A stretch of DNA of 41,389 nucleotides. Origin: Microbacteriaceae bacterium. Lineage in GTDB: Bacteria > Actinomycetota > Actinomycetes > Actinomycetales > Microbacteriaceae. Shown here piece by piece: positions 1 through 7,180 of the stretch; position 1 is the first letter of the stretch, and every line of letters begins with the position of its first letter. Where the stretch lies: positions 1 to 41,389 of the forward strand of contig JAODMH010000123.1 of assembly GCA_025465035.1 (NCBI GenBank). The letters are read 5' to 3'. Below the pieces are notes generated by a model, which worked only from the letters and a program-made list of their open reading frames with translations, was not told the origin of the DNA and did no database searches. Made by a program: the position numbers and the translations under genes.

Positions 1-293
1 GTGCCGTTCGGCGACTTCCACATCTTCTTGAGGCCAAACTCCTCGACGCGCGCCTCATCTGGCGTGATCGTGGCACATTTGACGCCGACCCCGTGCCTCT
101 GGATGGCGTGCGCCGCGTCGATCGTGACCTGGTCGTCTGTCGCATCCCGGTGCTGGATGCCGAGGTCGTAGTAGTCGAGGGTGATGTCGAGGTACGGGTG
201 GATCAGGGTGTCCTTGATCTTCTGCCAGATGATGCGAGTCATCTCGTCGCCGTCGAGTTCCACGACGGTTCCTTCTACCTTGATCTTGGACAA
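1..293 (-). CDS. icd: NADP-dependent isocitrate dehydrogenase, N-terminal part (runs off window)
   Basis: Isocitrate dehydrogenase oxidatively decarboxylates isocitrate to 2-oxoglutarate in the TCA cycle. Only the first 97 codons are present; the gene continues beyond base 1. The N-terminus reads [20 protein letters not shown] and contains [12 protein letters not shown] and later [14 protein letters not shown], which match the homodimeric eukaryote-like NADP-IDH rather than the monomeric type. The start is TTG at 293, chosen because a perfect GAGGAGG Shine-Dalgarno lies at 299-305 and the protein begins as the family does. A possible -10 (TAAGCT, minus strand, 334-339) lies upstream, and the near-palindrome at 351-374 would overlap its -35. 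The identification is secure. Confidence 0.95.
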   Translation of the reverse strand, partial: MSKIKVEGTVVELDGDEMTRIIWQKIKDTLIHPYLDITLDYYDLGIQHRDATDDQVTIDAAHAIQRHGVGVKCATITPDEARVEEFGLKKMWKSPNG

Positions 294-350
294 GCGATCC
301 TCCTCATAACAGGGCATTCTGCCCACCGCGGATAGCTTACCCGCTCGACG

Positions 351-374
351 AAGTATCTTGACATCGAGATACTT
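351..374. promoter_or_regulatory. Near-palindromic operator-like box upstream of icd
   Basis: The 24-bp element reads AAGTATCTTGAC followed by ATCGAGATACTT. The two 12-nt arms are inverted repeats with two mismatches. It lies 12 bp upstream of a possible icd -10, so it would cover the -35 region, a position typical of a repressor. The core TCTTGAC/TCGAGA recurs twice upstream of sucC (15474-15507). The shape suits a dimeric winged-helix regulator; I cannot name the regulator. Confidence 0.6.
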
Positions 375-433
375 GCGGGATTGGCAGAGTTCCCGACTAC
401 CCCCATATAGGCGGCGCGGGTTAGCCTGTGGTC

Positions 434-520
434 ATGGCTGAGTTGCGACTGGAAGAGCTGTCCGCGTAGACGATCGTTGCGGCGAACAGCCTGACGCTCA
501 GGCGAGGTCAGGAGCAGTTC
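434..520 (+). other. Disconnected 5' part of the GNAT gene, with in-frame TAG at 467-469
   Basis: Reading in the same frame as the downstream GNAT CDS, ATG at 434 gives MAELRLEELSA, then TAG at 467-469, then TIVAANSLTLRRGQEQF, which continues directly into the CDS. These residues look like a normal N-terminus for this acetyltransferase group. The ATG at 434 has a TAGCCT -10 box at 422-427 exactly 6 nt upstream, the leaderless pattern seen for many genes here. This suggests 434 is the ancestral start and that codon 12 has mutated to amber. A sequencing error at 467-469 is the main alternative. Confidence 0.65.
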
Positions 521-886
521 GTGACCCCCACTTCCTACGCCATCGCGGACGCGTACATCAACCCGCTCACCTCGTGGCCAAGGGTTGTGCTTGACGGCGA
601 TCGGGTCGTCGGTTTCATCCGCGGGAATTTCGATCCAGAGGCGCAGCAGGAAGAATTTCGGAGTTGCATCTGGCGCATCAATGTCGCAGCGGATGCCCAG
701 GGTGCCGGGATCGGCAAGTTCGCCGCGCTGGCCCTCGCCGACGAAGCGCGCTCGCGCGGCTTCACCAGGCTGACCGTCATCTGGGAGCCAGGAGAGGAGG
801 GTCCGGAGGAGTTCTTTCTGCGGATCGGCTTCACCATCATCGGCCAGACTCAATACGGCGAGAACATCGGCGCGCTCGAGCTGTAG
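521..886 (+). CDS. GNAT-family N-acetyltransferase (N-terminus interrupted)
   Basis: This is a GCN5-related N-acetyltransferase that would use acetyl-CoA to acetylate an amine; the substrate is unknown. The acetyl-CoA binding motif is visible as VAADAQGAGIGKFA, followed by ALADEARSRGF and the C-terminal strand FFLRIGFTIIGQTQYGE. The GTG at 521 is the first usable start after an in-frame amber codon at 467-469, so a protein begun here lacks about 29 residues of the normal N-terminus (see 434-520). The stop TAG at 884-886 is directly followed by the ATG of the ATL gene, which implies co-transcription and coupling. The product may be non-functional, re-initiated, or made by readthrough. Confidence 0.75.
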   Translation: MTPTSYAIADAYINPLTSWPRVVLDGDRVVGFIRGNFDPEAQQEEFRSCIWRINVAADAQGAGIGKFAALALADEARSRGFTRLTVIWEPGEEGPEEFFLRIGFTIIGQTQYGENIGALEL

Positions 887-1192
887 ATGCAGCACGACGA
901 CTTCGTCTCGCGCGTGCTCGGCGTCGTCGAGTCCATCCCACCCGGCCACGTCATGACCTACGGGGATGTCGCGGCTGCACTGGGTTCGCGGGCGGCGCGC
1001 GCTGTCGGGCAGACGATGGCGTACTACGGCTCGGATGTGCCGTGGTGGCGGGTCATCCGTTCGAGCGGACATCCCGCCGTCGATCACGAATCCCGGGCGC
1101 TCGAATACTTCCGAGCCGAGGGCACCCCGCTGCTGTGGTCGACCTCCGGAGCTTTTCGGGTCGACCTCTCCGTCGCCCGCTGGACACCGTAG
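887..1192 (+). CDS. Alkyltransferase-like protein (ATL, MGMT family without acceptor cysteine)
   Basis: This 101-residue protein matches the C-terminal DNA-binding domain of O6-alkylguanine-DNA alkyltransferases (IPPGHVMTYGDVAAALGS, then RAVGQTM). The PCHRV active site of MGMT is replaced by PWWRV at residues 52-56, so Trp53 occupies the position of the alkyl-accepting cysteine. ATL proteins bind O6-alkylguanine and flip it out without repairing it, handing the lesion to nucleotide excision repair. It starts on the base after the stop of the GNAT gene and is probably expressed with it. The call is well supported by length and motif. Confidence 0.88.
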   Translation: MQHDDFVSRVLGVVESIPPGHVMTYGDVAAALGSRAARAVGQTMAYYGSDVPWWRVIRSSGHPAVDHESRALEYFRAEGTPLLWSTSGAFRVDLSVARWTP

Positions 1193-1216
1193 GGTGAGCG
1201 CCGCCTGAGTCGTGCA

Positions 1217-1285
1217 GTTGCGGAGGATCGCGGCGGCGTGTCGCGACCCGCTGGCTGGCTGCGGCGGCGTGTCGTCCTCCGCAAC
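1217..1285. repeat. Inverted repeat with internal direct repeats between convergent genes
   Basis: GTTGCGGAGGA (1217-1227) is perfectly inverted as TCCTCCGCAAC (1275-1285). The 47-nt loop contains GCGGCGGCGTGTCG twice (1230-1243 and 1261-1274). The element lies between the ATL gene (plus) and the ABC exporter gene (minus), so it could act as a bidirectional terminator, but neither side has a T tract. A small mobile or palindromic repeat is an alternative. Confidence 0.6.
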
Positions 1286-1332
1286 GGTTCTGGGCACGTT
1301 GAGGATCGGGACATCCGACCTCGCCATGCACG

Positions 1333-3138
1333 CTAGACGAGCGACTCCCGCCAGGCAGCATGCAGCTTCGAGAACCGGCCGGTCCCCGCGATGAGGTCGC
1401 GCGGTGTGCCGTCTTCCACGATCCGGCCGTGTTCCATCACGAGCACGCGGTCGGCGATCGCGACCGTCGACAGGCGGTGCGCGATGATGATCGCCGTGCG
1501 GTCGGCGAGGAGGGTCAACAGGCCCTCCTGCACGAGCCGCTCGCTCGGGATGTCGAGCGACGCGGTCGCCTCGTCCAGGATCAACACGACCGGGTCGGCG
1601 AGGAATGCCCGCGCAAATGAGATCAGTTGACGCTGACCGGCCGAAACGCGCCCTCCACGCTTATTCACGTCGGTGTCGTAACCGTCCGGCAGTCCCTCGA
1701 TGAACTCATGGGCGCCGACGGCCTTCGCCGCGGCCACGATCTCCTCGATGGTCGCCTCGGGCTTGCCGAGGGCGATGTTGTCGCCGACCGAGCCCGAGAA
1801 CAGGTAGGCCTCCTGCGTGACCATGACGATCGCGCGGCGCAGATCCTTCGGATGCAGCCGGCGCAGATCCACCCCGTCGAGTGAGACGACCCCGTCACTC
1901 GGGTCGTAGAAACGCGAGATGAGCTTCGCGAGAGTGGACTTTCCGGCACCCGTCGACCCGACGAGCGCAATGGTCTGTCCGGCGGGGAACTCGAGGTCGA
2001 AGGACGGCAGGATGACGCGATCTGGTGTATACGCGAACTCGACCCCCTCGAACGTCACGCTGCCCTTCGCCTGCCAGAGGTCGATCGGACGCGTGGGGTC
2101 GGGAACGCTCGGTCGCTCTTCGAGCACACCGGAGATCTTCTCCAGGGCCGCCGCCGCCGACTGGTAGGAGTTGTAGAACATCGCCATCTCCTGGGCCGGC
2201 GCGAAGAACGACCTCGTGTAGAGCAGGGCGGCGAGCAGCACACCGACCGCGAGACCACCGCCCGCGACCCGGAGGCCGCCGACGAGCAGCACGACGCCAA
2301 GTGCAACGTTGCCGATGAGCACGAGGCCGGGATCCAGCACGCCGAACAGCTTGATCGTCCTCATGTTGGCCAGGCGGTAATCCTCGACCAGGCCACCGAA
2401 CTCGGTCTCATTGCGTTTCTCCTTGCGGAACGCCTTCACCGCACGGATGCCGGTCATGGTCTCGACGAAGTGGACGATGAGCCGGGCAGAGGTGGTCCTG
2501 GTCGCACGGAATGCCTTCTGCGAGCGCACCTGGAACCAGCGCAGCAGGAAGCCCAAAGGCACCAGCGACCCGAACAGCACGACGCCGCTCCAGAAATCGA
2601 TGGAGAACAGCGCGACCGCGATGAACGCCATGTACAAACCGCCCTGCACGAGCTGATTGATGCCGGAGTCCAGCAGCTCGCGGATCGAGTCGAGGTCGCT
2701 CGTCTGGCGCGCGATGATGCGGCCAGAGGTGTAACTCTCGTGGAACTCGAGGCTGAGCTTCTGAGTGTGCAGGAAGACCCGCTTGCGCAGGTCGATCAGG
2801 ATCGCCTGACTGATCCGAGCGGTCAGCACGGTGTACCAGGCGATCAGCGCGGCCCCGACGATGCCCGTGAACAGGTAGGCGAAGACGGCGAAGGCGAGCG
2901 GCATCCAGTCCTGCTTGATGAGTGCCGGCAGCCCCGTGTCCAGGCCGTACGCGATGAGCGCCGGGCCCGCGACCTGCGCCGCGGTGCTCACCACGACAAC
3001 CACGATCGTCAGCGTCACCCGCGCCCACAGCGGACGCAGCAACGAGTTCAGCAGCCGCAGCGAACGGTCGCGGATCTGCTTGCTCTCTCTCCTGGTGAAG
3101 TCGTCACGTTCTTCACCCTCGACGCCCAAGACGCTCAT
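1333..3138 (-). CDS. ABC exporter half-transporter, catalytically competent subunit
   Basis: This 601-residue protein has a six-helix exporter membrane domain followed by an ATPase domain. Visible motifs are Walker [10 protein letters not shown] (about residue 395), a non-canonical signature VSAGQ (about 497), Walker [12 protein letters not shown] with the catalytic Glu (about 520), and the H-loop histidine in IIIAHRLST (about 551). It starts at ATG 3138, overlapping the stop of the partner gene by 4 nt (ATGA). The altered signature pairs with the degenerate Walker B of the partner, the pattern of heterodimeric exporters such as BmrCD or TM287/288. The substrate is not evident; drug or lipid export is plausible. 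Confidence 0.9.
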   Translation of the reverse strand: MSVLGVEGEERDDFTRRESKQIRDRSLRLLNSLLRPLWARVTLTIVVVVVSTAAQVAGPALIAYGLDTGLPALIKQDWMPLAFAVFAYLFTGIVGAALIAWYTVLTARISQAILIDLRKRVFLHTQKLSLEFHESYTSGRIIARQTSDLDSIRELLDSGINQLVQGGLYMAFIAVALFSIDFWSGVVLFGSLVPLGFLLRWFQVRSQKAFRATRTTSARLIVHFVETMTGIRAVKAFRKEKRNETEFGGLVEDYRLANMRTIKLFGVLDPGLVLIGNVALGVVLLVGGLRVAGGGLAVGVLLAALLYTRSFFAPAQEMAMFYNSYQSAAAALEKISGVLEERPSVPDPTRPIDLWQAKGSVTFEGVEFAYTPDRVILPSFDLEFPAGQTIALVGSTGAGKSTLAKLISRFYDPSDGVVSLDGVDLRRLHPKDLRRAIVMVTQEAYLFSGSVGDNIALGKPEATIEEIVAAAKAVGAHEFIEGLPDGYDTDVNKRGGRVSAGQRQLISFARAFLADPVVLILDEATASLDIPSERLVQEGLLTLLADRTAIIIAHRLSTVAIADRVLVMEHGRIVEDGTPRDLIAGTGRFSKLHAAWRESLV

Positions 3139-4952
3139 GCGTCGGCCCCCTGTTCTTCCTGCTCAAGCAGTGCTTCCCGGTGTTCGCGCTTCTCTTCGTC
3201 CTCGAGGCTCGAGATGACGAAGCGGTAATGATCGCTCGAGGCCAGCAGATCACTGTGGCGGCCGACGGCCGTGATACGGCCACCTTCGAGCAGGGCGACC
3301 CGGTCGGCGAGCATGACCGTGGACGGGCGGTGCGCGACGATCATCGCGGTAGTCGACGCGAGCACACGACGGAGCGCGGCTTCGACCATGGCTTCCGTGT
3401 CGACGTCGAGCGCCGACAGCGGATCGTCGAGCACGAGGACCTCGGGATTCGCCGCCACCGCACGCGCGAGCGCGAGACGCTGGCGCTGTCCGCCGGAGAG
3501 GCTCATGCCCTCCTCGCCGACCCTCGTGTCGAGCCCGTCCGGCAACTGGTAGACGAAATCCGCCTGGGCGATCTCGAGCGCCTCTGCGAGATCGGCATCC
3601 GATGCATCCGGACGGCCGAGCAACACGTTGTCCCTCACCGAGGCCGAGAACAGGGTGGCGTCCTCGAAGGCCATCGCGATGTGTCTCCGCAGTTCGACGC
3701 GGGTGAGATCGCGGACATCGACGCCGTCCAGCTTGATCGATCCGCCGGTGACGTCGTATAGGCGGGTGGTGAGCGCGGTCAGCGTCGACTTGCCGGACCC
3801 GGTGAGGCCCACGATCGCCATCGTCTCTCCGGGCTCCAGTTCGAGGTCGATACCGTCGAGCAGATCGTCGTACTGAGCCGGTGAATCCTGGTAGCGGAAG
3901 TGCACGTCTTCGAAGACCAGCCGACCCTCTGGCTTGGCTATCGTCGTGGGGTCTTCCGGATCGATGATCGCATTGGGTGCGTCCATCACCTCGAAGAAGC
4001 GGTCGGCTGCGGTGCGCGTATCGAAGGTCATCGACAACAGGAACCCAATGGACTCGACGGGAAAACGCAGGACGGTGGCGGTCGCGAAGAACGCGACGAG
4101 CTGGCCGGCGGTGAGCTGTCCGCCTGCGGCGAGCCACACCCCGCCCAGCAGGCTGAGCCCGAACGTCACGTCGGGGACCAGCAGTAGCCAAAGCCAGATG
4201 CCGGCGATCGCCTTGGCCTTCTCGATCTCCGTTCCACGCAGGTCCTCCGCCTGCGAGGCGAAGTTCTTGAGCGCGTGCTGCCCGCGGCCGAAGGCTTTGA
4301 GAACCCGGATGCCGTGCACAGACTCCTCGACGGCGGTCGCGAGGTCGCCGGCCTGGTCCTGGCTGCGGCGAGCGACGACCGAGTACTTCTGTTCGAAGAG
4401 ATAGCCGTAGATCCACAGCGGGATCGAACACACCACGAAGATGATGCCGAGGATCCAGTTGATGGACAACAGGAAGACGAAGCCGATGAGAATGGTGATC
4501 ACGTTGACGACGAGCAGCACGATGCCGAAGGAGATCCAGCGGCGGATGAGGTTGAGGTCGCTGACCGCACGCGAGAGCAATTGCCCGCTCGCCCAGCGAT
4601 CATGGAAGCTGACCGGAAGATCCTGCAGCTGCTTGTACAGCGAGTTACGCATATCGGACTCGACACGCGTGCCAGGCTGCAGCACGAACCAGCGCCGGAA
4701 CCAGATCATCACGGCCTCAAGCACGCCAAGTCCGAGCACGGCGGCCACGGGCCACCAGATCTGGCTCGCGTCACCGCGCTGGAGCGGCCCGTCGACGAGT
4801 GCACGGAGCACCTGCGGAATGAGCAGCGCCACGATTGCGGCGATGAGTGCGGAGACCATACCGAGGTAGATGCGCGGCATGGCGGGCTTGGCCCAGGGAT
4901 AAATGCGGAGGATGGAGGCGAAAGTGCCCTGTCGTTTGGGGTCTGCAGACAC
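3135..4952 (-). CDS. ABC exporter half-transporter, degenerate-site subunit
   Basis: This is the 605-residue partner of the downstream ABC subunit, again membrane domain then ATPase domain. Motifs are Walker [10 protein letters not shown] (about residue 382), a canonical signature LSGGQRQR (about 484), Walker [13 protein letters not shown] (about 504) where Asp replaces the catalytic Glu, and H-loop VAHRPST. The start is GTG at 4952, which has AAGGA about 6 nt upstream; an in-frame extension to 5087 would include unlikely residues and the attenuator hairpin. It is first in the operon, overlaps the next gene by 4 nt, and lies 91 nt downstream of a short leader ORF (5044-5124). Confidence 0.9.
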   Translation of the reverse strand: MSADPKRQGTFASILRIYPWAKPAMPRIYLGMVSALIAAIVALLIPQVLRALVDGPLQRGDASQIWWPVAAVLGLGVLEAVMIWFRRWFVLQPGTRVESDMRNSLYKQLQDLPVSFHDRWASGQLLSRAVSDLNLIRRWISFGIVLLVVNVITILIGFVFLLSINWILGIIFVVCSIPLWIYGYLFEQKYSVVARRSQDQAGDLATAVEESVHGIRVLKAFGRGQHALKNFASQAEDLRGTEIEKAKAIAGIWLWLLLVPDVTFGLSLLGGVWLAAGGQLTAGQLVAFFATATVLRFPVESIGFLLSMTFDTRTAADRFFEVMDAPNAIIDPEDPTTIAKPEGRLVFEDVHFRYQDSPAQYDDLLDGIDLELEPGETMAIVGLTGSGKSTLTALTTRLYDVTGGSIKLDGVDVRDLTRVELRRHIAMAFEDATLFSASVRDNVLLGRPDASDADLAEALEIAQADFVYQLPDGLDTRVGEEGMSLSGGQRQRLALARAVAANPEVLVLDDPLSALDVDTEAMVEAALRRVLASTTAMIVAHRPSTVMLADRVALLEGGRITAVGRHSDLLASSDHYRFVISSLEDEEKREHREALLEQEEQGADA

Positions 4953-5024
4953 GAATGATCCTTGAGCGTTGAGTCGGCGAATGCCGTAAATTTCGAAAGT
5001 GGGAGTGGTCGATTGGAATTGCGT

Positions 5025-5039
5025 GGGGCCGCTGGCCCC
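5025..5039 (-). promoter_or_regulatory. GC hairpin just after the leader ORF (possible attenuator)
   Basis: On the transcript, GGGGCC-AGC-GGCCCC forms a 6-bp GC stem that begins 4 nt after the leader stop codon and ends about 70 nt before the exporter start. No U tract follows. Placement against the leader stop means that a ribosome paused there would cover or alter the hairpin. An attenuator role is inferred. Confidence 0.5.
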
Positions 5040-5043
5040 GTCG

Positions 5044-5124
5044 TTACCGGGTTCCGACGAGATACATGGTCGGGAGAACGACAACACGAATCGCGCCTGC
5101 AGTTGCGTGAGATGTGGTTGTCAT
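5044..5124 (-). CDS. Leader peptide (26 aa) of the ABC exporter operon
   Basis: A short ORF encodes [18 protein letters not shown] followed by TMYLVGTR and stop. It has a perfect AGGAGG Shine-Dalgarno 6 nt before the ATG, better than that of the exporter genes it precedes. It is encoded on the exporter strand, between the predicted exporter promoter and the exporter start, and is followed at once by a GC hairpin (5025-5039). This is the layout of ribosome-mediated attenuation, in which stalling on the leader caused by an antibiotic or translation stress changes downstream expression. I do not recognise a named leader peptide, and the inducer is unknown. Confidence 0.65.
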   Translation of the reverse strand: MTTTSHATAGAIRVVVLPTMYLVGTR

Positions 5125-5176
5125 GTCGTCCTCCTGGATATGTATGTTTTTCACACTAGTTGTGGCCGCTGACGTC

Positions 5177-5241
5177 GCCTCTCAAGAGGCACGCCGACTG
5201 GGCAGCCCTACAGGATATGCCAGCGACTTCGCCGCATGCAA
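5177..5241 (-). promoter_or_regulatory. Predicted promoter and 5' leader stem of the ABC exporter operon
   Basis: On the minus strand, TTGCAT (5236-5241) and TATCCT (5212-5217) are separated by 18 bp, a reasonable housekeeping-sigma promoter. The predicted leader then contains a small palindrome, GCCTCT/AGAGGC (5177-5190), before the leader-peptide Shine-Dalgarno. The predicted 5' leader is therefore about 80 nt before the leader ORF. An AT-rich stretch further upstream belongs to the terminator at 5261-5320. Confidence 0.45.
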
Positions 5242-5260
5242 GAGAAAGTCAGGAACTTCC

Positions 5261-5320
5261 GGAAAAATTTAACGACCTCGGCCCCGAGCCATCCATACCG
5301 GATTGCTCGGGGCCGAGGTC
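5261..5320 (-). terminator. Strong intrinsic terminator downstream of the HesB-like gene
   Basis: A perfect 16-bp stem (5274-5289 with 5305-5320, arms GACCTCGGCCCCGAGC and its complement) encloses a 15-nt loop. On the minus strand it is followed by GTTAAATTTTTCC, a T-rich tract. It starts 22 nt after the stop of the HesB-like gene. This is the clearest intrinsic terminator in the window and insulates the exporter operon from upstream transcription. Confidence 0.85.
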
Positions 5321-5342
5321 ATGTGACAGCCGTGCGGGCGGT

Positions 5343-5627
5343 TCAGCCTTGGTTGCCAATCGAGAATTGAACGGAACCGTCGTCGGCGACCTGTGCGTCG
5401 AGGACCTTGTCGTCGAGGGTGACGGCCGCATTCTCCTCGAGATAGACCTTGGCGCCTGAGCTTTCGACCACGACGTCCGTTGGTTCAGGCGCCGGTGCGA
5501 TGGCGACCGCGAAATCGACGGCCCCCACCTCGTCGGCGCTGATCCGCAGACCCGCATTCTGGACATCGGGGGTCCGGCCGGTAATGGTCTTCACAACCGT
5601 GCTGGCAGAGTCCGTGAGAGTGAGCAT
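5343..5627 (-). CDS. HesB/IscA-like small protein without cysteines
   Basis: This 94-residue protein starts LTLTDSASTVVKTI and ends VADDGSVQFSIGNQ, resembling the A-type Fe-S scaffold fold (HesB/IscA). It has no cysteine at all, whereas A-type scaffolds bind clusters through three conserved cysteines, so cluster assembly is unlikely and its role is unknown. The start at ATG 5627 is chosen because AAGGGA lies about 8 nt upstream and the protein begins as relatives do. It is monocistronic and ends in a strong terminator. Confidence 0.7.
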   Translation of the reverse strand: MLTLTDSASTVVKTITGRTPDVQNAGLRISADEVGAVDFAVAIAPAPEPTDVVVESSGAKVYLEENAAVTLDDKVLDAQVADDGSVQFSIGNQG

Positions 5628-5741
5628 GAATGAGTCCCTTCGATTACGTGGCGAATCGGAGTTGGCTACGCTTCCGCATCGGTCCTCGGCACGCAAGTCA
5701 TCTCAGGAAACTGTGAGGCTATTCACATGGCCCGGGCGCGG

Positions 5742-6947
5742 CTAGCGAAGCCGAACCGAAAGGCAGGTGACGCAACCCTCGAGCTTCTCGAACTCACCGA
5801 TGTCGACCGTCACGACGTGGTAGCCGAGATCGGCGATGAGCGCCGCGCTCTGCGGCGCCGAGCTCGCCATGAGCACGGTATCCGGAGCGAGGACCACTAC
5901 GGCGACACCGGTCGGCTCTGGCACCGGGAGGTAACGATCGAAGATCGAGGGGTTGTCGACGAGAGTTTCGTGGCCGATGACCGTGCCATCCGGCAGAGCG
6001 GTCACCGCGCTCTTCAGGTGCAGCGCCTTTGTGACCGGCACAGCGACGACGGTGTAGCCAAGAGGTGCAACGATGACGCGGAGCTGACGGATGCCCTCGG
6101 CGTTCGTGCGCCCTCCGCGTCCGACGTAGACCGTCATCCCGACCTTGAGCACGTCGCCGCCGTCGAGCGTGCCCGGCCGCTCGATGCGGGCGACCGCCAG
6201 TCCGAGGCCGCGGATGGTCTTCTCCGCCTCGGCGGTCTCCCCCTGCCGGGATTCAGCGCCTGGGCTGGTGATTACCGCAAGATCGCCGAAGAGCACCACG
6301 GCATCCTCGATGAAGACGGAATCGGCCTGGCCGTTGGCCACGGGCACCTCGACGATTTCCCACCCCGCGTCGGCAATGGCCGCGACATAGTTGTCCCACT
6401 GGGTATTCGCGAGTTCGACATCGACCGTCGTGCGCTCCAGGTGGGTGAGCTGGCCGTCGGCAAGGTTGTCGGCCGGCGCCCGCACAATGGCGATGCGGCG
6501 CGCGCCTGTGCGATCGACAACAATGGCCCGCCACACCGCGTAACCGGCCGTGAGCGTCGCGATGGTCGCGGCGAGCACGATGGGAAGGTTGGGACCGAGC
6601 AGGCTGGCGAACAACTGGCCGACGACGACCGCGGAGATGGCGGTGCCGCCGGTGACCACGCTCACCAGCGAACCGATGACCGCAGCAATGACGCCAGCGA
6701 TGAAACCCGCAACGAGCCGCAGGTACCAGAAGCGGTAGATGCCGACAAGTGCGAAGACGGCGCTCGCGACGAACAGGATGAGGCCCGACGCGAGAAAGAA
6801 GTCGACGAGTTGACCGAGCTGAGCGGCCTGGCCCCCGAAGAACAGCACCATCGTCGCGACCAGTGCGATTGCGGCGACGACGACGGCCGAGACGACGGCG
6901 GCAGCAAGCCTGCGGAGGAACGGGACGGGGCGTGCGATGGCAGTCAT
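5742..6947 (-). CDS. Membrane-anchored dimethylarginine dimethylaminohydrolase (DDAH) fusion
   Basis: The first ~145 of 401 residues hold four to five membrane segments (roughly 12-36, 47-73, 77-98, 102-141). The remainder is a DDAH-type guanidino hydrolase domain, which converts methylated arginines to citrulline and methylamines. Visible motifs are EDAVVLFGD, GTLDGGDVLKVG, the histidine in LHLKSAV, and the C-terminal GCVTCLSVRL, where the cysteine after VT (Cys395) aligns with the catalytic nucleophile. The ATG at 6947 is preceded 8 nt upstream by TAGGGT, so it may be leaderless. The soluble domain probably faces the cytoplasm, but topology is not certain. Confidence 0.82.
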   Translation of the reverse strand: MTAIARPVPFLRRLAAAVVSAVVVAAIALVATMVLFFGGQAAQLGQLVDFFLASGLILFVASAVFALVGIYRFWYLRLVAGFIAGVIAAVIGSLVSVVTGGTAISAVVVGQLFASLLGPNLPIVLAATIATLTAGYAVWRAIVVDRTGARRIAIVRAPADNLADGQLTHLERTTVDVELANTQWDNYVAAIADAGWEIVEVPVANGQADSVFIEDAVVLFGDLAVITSPGAESRQGETAEAEKTIRGLGLAVARIERPGTLDGGDVLKVGMTVYVGRGGRTNAEGIRQLRVIVAPLGYTVVAVPVTKALHLKSAVTALPDGTVIGHETLVDNPSIFDRYLPVPEPTGVAVVVLAPDTVLMASSAPQSAALIADLGYHVVTVDIGEFEKLEGCVTCLSVRLR

Positions 6948-7049
6948 GGTTCACGACCCTATTGGACGAACGCTATGAACGGGCTGTGGCGCGGCTCGCG
7001 ACTACGCCCAGCCGGTTCCAAGGGACCTCAAGGGCCCCCAAGCGACTCT

Positions 7050-7104
7050 CGGGGGACAAGAAATCACCTTCCCGAATGGTCGGGGCGTGCTTTCTTGTCC
7101 CCCG
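7050..7104. repeat. Long perfect hairpin downstream of purH
   Basis: CGGGGGACAAGAAA (7050-7063) is perfectly inverted at 7091-7104. The 27-nt loop carries a second stem (CCCGA/TCGGG). It lies 77 nt downstream of the purH stop and about 100 bp upstream of the DDAH start, with no T tract on either side. It could end purH transcription or be a palindromic repeat. Next to it, a 15-bp near-perfect direct repeat (gagacgggaYcggct) occurs at 7146-7160 and 7168-7182, the second copy overlapping the purH stop codon. Confidence 0.65.
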
Positions 7105-7180
7105 GGCGGGCTCGGCTCGGGATCGGGGATGGGATGTCGGATAGAGAGACGGGACCGGCTCGGGTAGGAGACGGGATCGG

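Noticed and set aside
4981-5087. Extended N-terminus of the first ABC subunit
   Set aside because: The extension reads through the GC hairpin and overlaps the leader ORF; GTG 4952 has a good Shine-Dalgarno.
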